21,703 nucleotides of DNA from CAYZED01 sp964477445 (lineage in GTDB: Bacteria; Bacillota; Clostridia; Lutisporales; Lutisporaceae): contig CAYZED010000033.1 of NCBI GenBank assembly GCA_964477445.1, positions 1 through 21,703 of the forward strand, given 5' to 3'. Below the pieces are notes generated by a model. The model was not told where the DNA came from and did no database searches. It was given only the letters and a program-made list of their open reading frames with translations. The position numbers and the translations under genes are program-made. Below, piece by piece: positions 1-7,400 of this stretch. The first letter of the stretch is position 1. The number at the start of each line of letters is the position of its first letter.

Positions 1-283
1 TATTCTATTTGAGAAAAACAGGGTGCTTTCTCCGAATACAATTTGCAAATCAACAGTTAAGCGATTGAAGTGAAGACTTGAAATCATAGAGCTAGTAGTA
101 ATAAGCATAAACAGATAATATAGAAAATCAAAATTCTGAACGCTAAAAAATCAGCCGATATTTTCTTTATGTGATACATGATGAACGATTACGGCTAAGC
201 CTCTAAATCTTAACACAAGTAATTCTAAACTGAAAAGAGGCATGGATGCCGAGAATTTCTATGTCTGTATGCACGGAGGCATA

Positions 284-356
284 GTTTTGAAATTCAAACT
301 AAGTTGGAATTACTCTATGCGATTTAGTAGTCGCAGCCGGTTAGTGAATCTGTACA
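284..356. repeat. Imperfect direct repeat, copy A
   Basis: First of two copies spaced 115 bases apart (the other begins at 399). The first 19 bases, gttttgaaattcaaactaa, are identical in both. A shared gaattactctat block follows, then a tgaatctgta/cgaatctgta end. By eye about 60 of 72 positions match. The repeat starts on a short palindrome, TTGAA-A-TTCAA. No reading frame is conserved, so it looks like a regulatory or RNA-level repeat. Function unknown. Confidence 0.75.
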
Positions 357-398
357 CATAAAGAAAATATGAAAGGCTGCTTTGTTGGCATCCATGAG

Positions 399-471
399 GT
401 TTTGAAATTCAAACTAATATAGAATTACTCTATATGATTTCGTAGTCGGAACTGGTTTGCGAATCTGTAAT
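399..471. repeat. Imperfect direct repeat, copy B
   Basis: Second copy of the repeat at 284. Just before it, bases 387-396 (ggcatccatg) are the exact reverse complement of 241-250 (catggatgcc), so the two sites could pair around copy A. The rest of 1-480 shows no gene, tRNA or recognisable RNA family that I can support. Confidence 0.75.
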
Positions 472-485
472 ACATCAAAATGAAA

Positions 486-507
486 GAGGGTGTTATGACA
501 CACCCTC
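486..507 (-). terminator. Rho-independent terminator of gdhA
   Basis: A perfect 8-bp stem, GAGGGTGT/ACACCCTC, with a 6-base loop. Read on the minus strand it is followed by a T-rich stretch (tttcatttt). It lies about 75 bases past the gdhA stop codon, in the right orientation. Confidence 0.75.
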
Positions 508-580
508 AACATATTGTAATATTTAATTTTTATGATCTAACAAACTTTTATGTTCTAGTAGAAATCTAATGAGCTTAGTT

Positions 581-1927
581 CTAAATTAATCCTTGAGCTT
601 TCATTGCACCAGCAACTTTGAGGAAGCCTGCAATGTTTGCGCCAATTACTAAATTATCTTCATAACCAAAGTCTTTAGCAGCAGCGTAGGAATTATTATA
701 GATATTAATCATGATGTTCTTTAATTTTGCGTCTACTTCTTCAAATGTCCATGAAAGTCTCATTGAATTCTGGCTCATTTCGAGAGCAGAAGTTGCAACT
801 CCGCCGGCATTAGCTGCTTTAGCTGGTGCAAAGAGAACTTTGTTTTCAATGAAATAGTTAGTAGCTTCAAGAGTTGTAGGCATATTTGCGCCTTCTCCAA
901 CAGCTTTAACGCCATTTTTAACAAGGATTTTGGCTGAATCAATATCGATTTCGTTTTGGGTAGCGCATGGAAGTGCAACTGCGCAAGGGATTGTCCAAAT
1001 ACCGTTGCATCCTTCTGTATAAACAGCGCCTGGATGTTCTTTAACATACTCGGAGATTCTTTTTCTTTCAACTTCTTTAAGTCTTCTTACCGTATCAAGA
1101 TTAACTCCGTCTTTGTCATAGATATATCCATTAGAATCTGATAATGCTACTACTTTACCACCTAATTGAGTAACTTTTTGGGTTGCGTAAATAGCAACGT
1201 TACCTGAACCAGAAATAACAACTGTTTTGCCTTCGAAAGACATACCTTTTGCTTTTATCATTTCATCTACGAAGTACACGAGGCCGTAGCCTGTAGCTTC
1301 TGTTCTAGCAAGTGATCCACCATAGAGGAGACCTTTTCCAGTTAAAACGCCTGCTTCGTAGTTATTTTTTAATTTCTTAAATTGACCAAACATAAAGCCA
1401 ATTTCTCTTCCGCCAACACCGATGTCGCCGGCAGGAACGTCACAATCCTGACCAATGTGTCTATAAAGCTCAGACATAAAGCTTTGGCAAAAACGCATAA
1501 CTTCATTATCTGATTTTCCTTTTGGATCAAAATCAGATCCACCTTTACCGCCGCCGATAGGGAGACCTGTAAGTGAGTTTTTAAATATTTGTTCAAAACC
1601 AAGGAATTTAACAATACCAATATATACTGAAGGATGGAATCTTAATCCACCTTTATATGGACCAATCGCGCTGTTAAACTGAACTCTAAATCCTCTATTA
1701 ACTTGTACTTTTCCGTTATCATCCATCCAAGGAACTCTAAAAATTATCTGTCTTTCAGGCTCAAGAAGTCTGTCAACAATACCTAGATCAATAAACTCTG
1801 GGTGTTTTTCGAGAACTGGTACGAGGGAGTCGAGAACTTCTTTAACTGCCTGATGAAATTCAGGTTCATTCTGGTTTCTTTTTACTACCTTTTCAAATAA
1901 TTCTTCACAATACTTTTTTGCGTTCAT
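581..1927 (-). CDS. gdhA: Glutamate dehydrogenase, hexameric, probably NADP-dependent
   Basis: This cytoplasmic enzyme interconverts 2-oxoglutarate plus ammonium and L-glutamate. The 448-residue length is normal for the small hexameric family. Visible landmarks are the substrate-binding lysines K92 and K116, the catalytic K128 in PIGGGKGG, the catalytic D168 in PAGDIGVGGRE, and a dinucleotide-binding GSGNVA at 240-245. These correspond to K89, K113, K125 and D165 of the Clostridium symbiosum enzyme. The SDS after the second Rossmann strand (263-265) resembles NADP-dependent members, so NADP is inferred. The frame is open 44 codons further upstream, but I place the start at 1927 because GGAGGAG lies 7 bases before this ATG and the family aligns from MNAKKY. 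It is monocistronic, with a terminator at 486-507 and an unusually long upstream region. Confidence 0.97.
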   Translation of the reverse strand: MNAKKYCEELFEKVVKRNQNEPEFHQAVKEVLDSLVPVLEKHPEFIDLGIVDRLLEPERQIIFRVPWMDDNGKVQVNRGFRVQFNSAIGPYKGGLRFHPSVYIGIVKFLGFEQIFKNSLTGLPIGGGKGGSDFDPKGKSDNEVMRFCQSFMSELYRHIGQDCDVPAGDIGVGGREIGFMFGQFKKLKNNYEAGVLTGKGLLYGGSLARTEATGYGLVYFVDEMIKAKGMSFEGKTVVISGSGNVAIYATQKVTQLGGKVVALSDSNGYIYDKDGVNLDTVRRLKEVERKRISEYVKEHPGAVYTEGCNGIWTIPCAVALPCATQNEIDIDSAKILVKNGVKAVGEGANMPTTLEATNYFIENKVLFAPAKAANAGGVATSALEMSQNSMRLSWTFEEVDAKLKNIMINIYNNSYAAAKDFGYEDNLVIGANIAGFLKVAGAMKAQGLI

Positions 1928-2029
1928 GGGTATTCTCCTCCGATTTAATTTAAAATTTTTATTACTGCTTTTTATTATTAAAAGCGGGGCGCGTACAAAG
2001 TATACAATATATATATTTGGTACATATAT

Positions 2030-2059
2030 ATGATACCACCGCATTTGTGAAAAATGCAA
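2030..2059 (-). promoter_or_regulatory. Possible gdhA promoter
   Basis: On the minus strand TTGCAT and TATCAT are separated by 18 bases, which would leave a leader of about 95 bases before gdhA. The -35 box is poor. It overlaps a small inverted repeat, GCATTT-N5-AAATGC (2041-2057), that could be an operator. The surrounding AT-rich stretch offers other -10-like boxes, so this is tentative. Confidence 0.25.
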
Positions 2060-2219
2060 CTATCTGAAAATTCATGTTTCAAAATTAAAACAATTCTGAC
2101 AATTTACACACATGCTGCATTTCTAGGGATTGCCAGAATGGGAATAATTGCATTTTAGGTTTTTTTAAGTTTGTTAAAAGATTAACTGTTAAAGGATAGA
2201 GCTAATCTGTTCTACAACA

Positions 2220-2275
2220 GGGAAATGTATAAAGCAACACGGGAATGTATAAATCTAACATTGAAATGTATATAT
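2220..2275. repeat. Three phased short direct repeats upstream of gdhA
   Basis: The core AATGTATA, within GGGAAATGTATAAA, GGGAATGTATAAA and TGAAATGTATATA, occurs at 2224, 2244 and 2265. Spacing is 20 and 21 bases, close to two helical turns, so the sites face the same side of the DNA. They lie about 300 bases upstream of gdhA and just past the end of the flavoprotein gene. A binding array for a DNA-binding protein is the natural inference. Nothing else recognisable lies in 2060-2293. Confidence 0.6.
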
Positions 2276-2293
2276 AAAACATAGATAAGCATA

Positions 2294-3379
2294 TTAAAGT
2301 TCTTTCTTAATTATAAATCTTAGATTTCTTGCAAATTCTTCTGCTTTTTTATAAATATCTTTGACATGTTTAATAGCCCCTGGATCATTTGCGGTAGCCA
2401 TAAGAGTAGAAAAAGGAGAAAGATTGAAACCCTTATTAATACAGAGTGAGTCTATTAATTGCTTTGCAACTGAGTCACTGCCAGAATTACCTGATACAAT
2501 TATCGAAAAATGATATTTTGAATAAAACGGGGTCACACGATATAAAGCAGTAAGCCGATTTATTACGGCAGTTAAGTTAGCAGAAATCGAATCATTATAA
2601 TTTGGACAAATCCAGAGTATAGAGTCTGCTTTTTCGACTTCAGGATATATTGAATCGACCATAGTTCCACCATAAAAGCATCTCTGTTCATTTCCAAAAT
2701 GAAGGCAAGTCTTAAAATTACAACCTTTGCAATCCATAATAGACCCATTTTCAACGTGTAATTCTTTTATTTCAAAATCACTTAAGTGATTTCTTACCAT
2801 TTTCCAAAGGGCAAAAGTATTAGAGCTTTTTTCATTTGAAGCATGAAGCACAAGGAGTTTGGGCTTTTCAAACTTAGGCAAAACAAAGGTTACCAGACGC
2901 TCTCTGAGTCGTCCACACTGAATATGACAGATTTCGCGAAGTTCAAGTTTGACTGTTTTTTGCCAAGTTTTGAAATTAATAAAGCCAGGAACCGCTTCTA
3001 TCATAGGATGTCCAGGGATTATTGCACCAAGTGAATTCAAAATAAAAAGCAGATGGGTACTGATTGATTTTGTGAATAGTTCAGTTTTACTGTAAATTAT
3101 AAGGCTAACAATCGAATTTTTGAAAGTTGTTTCGTTTTTTCCATAGCACTTTCTTATGAAAGAAAGCACGGAACGATTATTTCCGAATTCATCTATAGTG
3201 AATGCAAAAACAATAATCTTTCCATCTAATCCCTGAGTCGCAAAATTAAGAGCTTCTTCATATTTTACTTCTAAATCCATTATTAAATGAGGCTCTCCGG
3301 AATGAAAAGCCTCAATCATTTTTAACGTTTCTATATTTCCATCTGCAGATTGGAAAATTATCAAATTCTCGTTTAGCAA
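2294..3379 (-). CDS. Iron-sulfur-flavoprotein-like NAD(P)H-dependent oxidoreductase, duplicated flavodoxin fold
   Basis: A 361-residue cytoplasmic protein. Residues ~173-355 look like an FMN-reductase/flavodoxin domain: strand LLVLHAS, then a cysteine cluster C217-x2-C220-x4-C225-x8-C234, then an ADSILWICPNYNDSIS region like the FMN-contacting loop of iron-sulfur flavoproteins. The cysteines could hold an Fe-S cluster, but their spacing is looser than the usual family pattern. Residues ~1-165 look like a degenerate second copy of the same fold (GKIIVFAF, then SLIIYSK) without the cysteines. The start is TTG, with AAAGGA about 10 bases upstream; the nearby ATG is out of frame. It is the last gene of a probable three-gene operon, 82 bases after the dehydrogenase-like gene. 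Substrate unknown. Confidence 0.7.
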   Translation of the reverse strand: MLNENLIIFQSADGNIETLKMIEAFHSGEPHLIMDLEVKYEEALNFATQGLDGKIIVFAFTIDEFGNNRSVLSFIRKCYGKNETTFKNSIVSLIIYSKTELFTKSISTHLLFILNSLGAIIPGHPMIEAVPGFINFKTWQKTVKLELREICHIQCGRLRERLVTFVLPKFEKPKLLVLHASNEKSSNTFALWKMVRNHLSDFEIKELHVENGSIMDCKGCNFKTCLHFGNEQRCFYGGTMVDSIYPEVEKADSILWICPNYNDSISANLTAVINRLTALYRVTPFYSKYHFSIIVSGNSGSDSVAKQLIDSLCINKGFNLSPFSTLMATANDPGAIKHVKDIYKKAEEFARNLRFIIKKEL

Positions 3380-3412
3380 TACAAATCATCCTTTCTTCTA
3401 GTCACATGTCTC

Positions 3413-3490
3413 ATACGAATTTGCGTTAATTAATATAATCCGATTACTTTTTCTCTTGTAATTACAATAAAGTTAAACGCAAATTAGTAT
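3413..3490 (-). repeat. Short palindromic element, copy of the 19-kb family
   Basis: A 78-base element with inverted ends, atacgaatttgcgttaa on one side and the complement of atactaatttgcgtttaa on the other, one main mismatch apart. Both ends match those of the 68-base elements at 19025 and 19246, but in opposite orientation. The interior has diverged and is about 10 bases longer. It fills most of the gap between the dehydrogenase-like and flavoprotein genes and overlaps the 3' end of the former. No transposase is present, so it resembles a non-autonomous REP- or MITE-like repeat. Confidence 0.75.
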
Positions 3491-4445
3491 CAGTTGGAAG
3501 GCATTTAAGCATTTTATGAGTCTTCATAATTTTGCGAATCAACTCAGTTGGTAATGGCAAAAATTCAATCTCTGAACCATTTTCTGAGGTCTTATTTCTA
3601 ATTCCAAGATAAGCACCGTCTAGATAAATTGAACTGTAATGCCATTCTCCTAAAATAGTCGCAAGTATACCCATTGTGGCGGATGAGAATGCAGGCGCAA
3701 CAAAAGGTTTAAAGCCTGTCTCTCGTACTTCTAAATTAGCATTTTTCGCTTTATCAGTAAGCCAATTTGAAAGCTCTTCGTTATAACTTGGGATAGCATT
3801 TACTATTACAAGTCCTTCACCGTGAGGCCCATATGCACGACCTTTACTTTGGAAGTTCTTAGTTTCTGGATTTTGACTGGCATAATACAAAGCTCTTGCA
3901 TACATTACGCCTAAACCATATCCGCGAATCTGCATTGGAGAAAAATTCGGATCTAGTTTTTTCGCTTTCTTTAGTGCTGCAAGACAAAGCTGGTCTACTG
4001 GGTCAGAAACAATCGCAAATAAACCTTTGAATCCGCTTTTTACAGCTTTTTCAATGTAGTGTTCAACGATTTTTGAATTATTATTATATTGATACATTCG
4101 CACATCGCCTTCGTATCCAATGGGCGGGATTCCAGCAGTAACACAGAAAGCGAAAACGTCGCAGTCAAAGAGATTTTCTTCTGATAATTGGAAAACATAT
4201 GGGAAAGGAGTTCGAAAACTAGCAAATATCTGACCAGCCTCTAAAATCCACCGGTTAATTTTATTTTGGTCTAAATCAAAAATTCCTACACTTGATACCG
4301 TTTTTCCTCCTATTAGGCGAAGCCCAGCAGTAAGTGTTCCGCCGACGTCACCAAGACCCACGACATGAATTATTGAACCTTCATGATATTTAGGTTCATA
4401 AAGAGATTTATCAATGGAAAGAGGTAGTAACTCAAGTTTATTCAT
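3462..4445 (-). CDS. Divergent lactate/malate dehydrogenase-family protein
   Basis: A 327-residue protein with LDH/MDH architecture: Rossmann motif GLGDVGGTLTAG (~30-41), an Asp ending the second strand (FDLD, ~57, favouring NAD), TAGIPP (~103-108), R116 in the substrate-loop position, DPVD (148-151) in place of the usual NPVD, R184, and the likely catalytic His208 in YGPHGEG. The Asp that normally precedes the second arginine (LDxxR) is not seen; the region reads GVMYAR. A 2-hydroxy acid/2-oxo acid redox role is inferred from the fold, but the substrate site looks remodelled and I do not assign LDH or MDH. I start at 4445 because AGGTG lies 8 bases upstream; an in-frame ATG 8 codons earlier lacks support. 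The last 8 codons come from the palindromic element at 3413-3490. Confidence 0.7.
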   Translation of the reverse strand: MNKLELLPLSIDKSLYEPKYHEGSIIHVVGLGDVGGTLTAGLRLIGGKTVSSVGIFDLDQNKINRWILEAGQIFASFRTPFPYVFQLSEENLFDCDVFAFCVTAGIPPIGYEGDVRMYQYNNNSKIVEHYIEKAVKSGFKGLFAIVSDPVDQLCLAALKKAKKLDPNFSPMQIRGYGLGVMYARALYYASQNPETKNFQSKGRAYGPHGEGLVIVNAIPSYNEELSNWLTDKAKNANLEVRETGFKPFVAPAFSSATMGILATILGEWHYSSIYLDGAYLGIRNKTSENGSEIEFLPLPTELIRKIMKTHKMLKCLPTDTNLRLTLL

Positions 4446-4492
4446 AAAATTTTCACCTCGAATTAGCAAATTATGCTATATTTAAGAAGGTA

Positions 4493-7400
4493 TTAATAAA
4501 TCAGTTCGCCAAGTCTTTTCAAATGCTCTATATCATTCTTCAGGAAATACGAAGGTGACAGATTTAAGTCGTAATCCATACTAAGTCCGTGATCAGGGCA
4601 TCGAGGATTATGAAGAACTTGTCCCATATTATTCATAGTCAAACTACGCTCATTTAACGACTGATACTCTTCTTCAAGAACTGTAAGAATATCAAGTGCG
4701 CCTTCCATAGCAGTCATGCTAAGTTGGTAAACCGATTCTTTTGAGTAACTTTTCATAAATTCGGGATAACAATATGGGAGTATTTGGTTAATAGAAGGGA
4801 TCATATTTCGCTCTGGTAATTTCCCTCTAAAGATAGCAGCGCCACCTATGAAAGGGAAAAAGTTTCTTTCATTATACCAAATTGAAAGTTTTGGAATATA
4901 GTAAACCGATTCGACATCTTTGTTTGCTATCTCCATTAATTCTTTGCCTTTTCCAGATAAAATTCCAACAATAGTTTTTTTGATTTCAATTTCAGTTTTT
5001 TCAATCATTGGAGCAAGTTCATGGAGCCTGAATCCTCTGTCAAGTAGGTCATCAACCAAAATTACTGGCCTGCTAAAGGATTTAAGCATTCTAAGTTGTG
5101 TAGGTAAATCTAGATAATATGGGAACTGGCGAATTTTCTGTTCTTTCATATCAGGGGTATAATTTTTTTCTGTATGAATAGATTTCGTTACTGTATTTGG
5201 AACAATACTTTTGCTCAAAATGTCGCCATAAGGAACACACATATACGGACCGAGTTTTCTTGGTTGGGTAGGAGTGGTACTTACAAAATTTTCAGTACAA
5301 ACTTTCTTTATTAAAGATTCCCATAATACAATTCTATTGAAAGATAGTACTAGACTACCGGGAGTAGTGGCACAAAGAGCCAGTTGTAATTTTTTTCTAG
5401 CATTGTAGACTACTTTTTTAAAGTTTTTATTACTTTTCCAAGGTTCTTTAATTAACGCCTCTAAATCCAAAATCAAAGTGCAAGGTCTTGACATACTAAC
5501 GTATTGGATTGTGTGCTTTATTCCTGGAATATCAAGCGGCAAGAAGCCCTGAATTTTCATAGATTCGGTTATAGTTTTTAGAGGATTTTCTCCCATTATA
5601 GGATTAAAGAGCGCAAACTCATAATCTTTTGCTAAGCTGAATGCTAACATTTCAGTTAAAAGAATTTGTTCAATATCCTCATATTTAAGATCTTGGTTCA
5701 CAAAGATACCATCGATTATCAAAGTTTTACCTGTAGCATTCTTTCTGATGAATTCAGTCAGTTTAATATTTAATAACTCTTTATATAATAATGTAGAATG
5801 AAGTCTATGGAATATCGCAAATCCAAGTAATCGATCCTTTCCTGTTTCACGAATAATTAATACTCGATGAGAAGGTTTTGTCATAAAATCACATAATAGT
5901 GCTATCGCAGCGTCGGGAGGAGTTTTTGTGATAGAGGCTAATTCGCCAATTTGTTCTTTCGTGAGATTTTCAGTAACTTTTATACTCAAAGTAACAGCGT
6001 CAAGAGTTGTTTTGAATTGAGGCTCTCGCTGATAATAACCATTATCATATATGAATTTTTGGGCAGTAGATTCCACGAGCATTGAAATATCACGGTTTTC
6101 ATCAATGTAATTTCTGATTTGTGTTGAGCTAATATCCTCAAATTGAGCAGGGAGGGTGAGCATTATTACGTCGCCTTTTATTTCTGAAAGAATTTCTTGA
6201 AGATTATCCGTATCAATTTCATTTATCGATTTTTTTCGATCAAAAATTACATGGCTGAAACCGAGAATTTGACTTGATGATTCATTTCTATACGCTGAAG
6301 CATTAGCTATTACATCGCTTCCCATTACCAGATATAACTCAGTGTCTGGGAAAAGTGTCTTTAAATGCTTTAAGTCATTTGAATTAGCGATGTTTGTTTG
6401 TAAATGCTCAGGATACAAATATATGTTCAGTTCATTAGCTATTGACATATTTATAAGGCTTTTTCTAATTAAATTTGGGAGCATACTTTTTGACCAGGAA
6501 AACTCATCCACAGCAAGAAATACTTCGAAGCCCAAATCTCTAATCGCACTTGCAATTTTTTTATGACTAAGTGAAAAAGGATCAAATGCACCTGGAAAAA
6601 ATGCAGCTTTTTTTGGTAGTGGCATAGATAGTCCACCTGTTTCGAAGATATAATCTGAAATAAATCTATATAAATGGTTTAAACTTGCTGAATTGGTGAG
6701 GAAGAGTAATTCTTCTTGACCGCTGTCCGAAATAAGCGTAAGTAATTTTTTTGCGACTCTCGAGAAAATCCAATGCTTATCCTCGAGAATAAGTTCCTTT
6801 GAGCCAAAAATATCACTTCCGATAACACCAAATGCGACTTGCTTTACATGCATATCATAATTTACAAGCCCATTTAAGAGCATTCCAAGAATCCTTGCTT
6901 TTCTGTTTTCAAAAACACCTTCATCCTCTGAGAATCTTTCTTTGTAGAACCTATAATTTTGTACTGCAACTCCCAAAGATTTTAACAATAAGCTATTTAC
7001 TTGAGGACCTGAAACTTTTATTCTTTCATCGTAGTCATCGAGAAGTTCGTTCAACTCTTTTGGTTCTAGATAAAGCATTACACGACCTAAATAATCAGGG
7101 ATATATTCCGCATATTGATAACCTTCTATTTCGAGCGCACGAAGCAACTCTACAGCGACATCGTTTCTCTGCTCGGGAGAAAGTTGAGGGAGAAGCCCTA
7201 CGAGTGCTTCTCCAGCAGAGTTTCTGACTTTTTCCATAGCGCTAACTTTTAAAATATTGCAAAAATGCATTGCAGTATAAAAACCATATGTGTAAGCTTC
7301 TCTTGAAGCGTAATCAAGGAGAAGATTGATTTGTGATCTTTTTAGGACCCAAGGAGTAGCAGTTTTTAAATTATCTAAATACACATCTGACATTTTTCTG

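Noticed and set aside
2..73. Short open frame at the left edge that might be the 3' end of a gene
   Set aside because: Only 23 codons, two frames are equally open, and no recognisable motif, so it cannot be supported.
241..480. Possible CRISPR array or Cas12a-like repeat (aatttctatgtctgta; repeated gttttgaaattcaaac)
   Set aside because: Only two imperfect copies of ~72 bases at 115-base spacing, no regular short repeat and spacer pattern, and no cas gene in the window.
1928..2059. 44-codon N-terminal extension of gdhA
   Set aside because: The extension is AT-rich, resembles no GDH N-terminus, and a strong GGAGGAG precedes the internal ATG at 1927.
6832..7227. 131-codon plus-strand frame inside the giant fusion gene
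   Set aside because: It lies antisense within a clearly coding region, with no ribosome binding site or recognisable motif; it is a shadow of the real gene.
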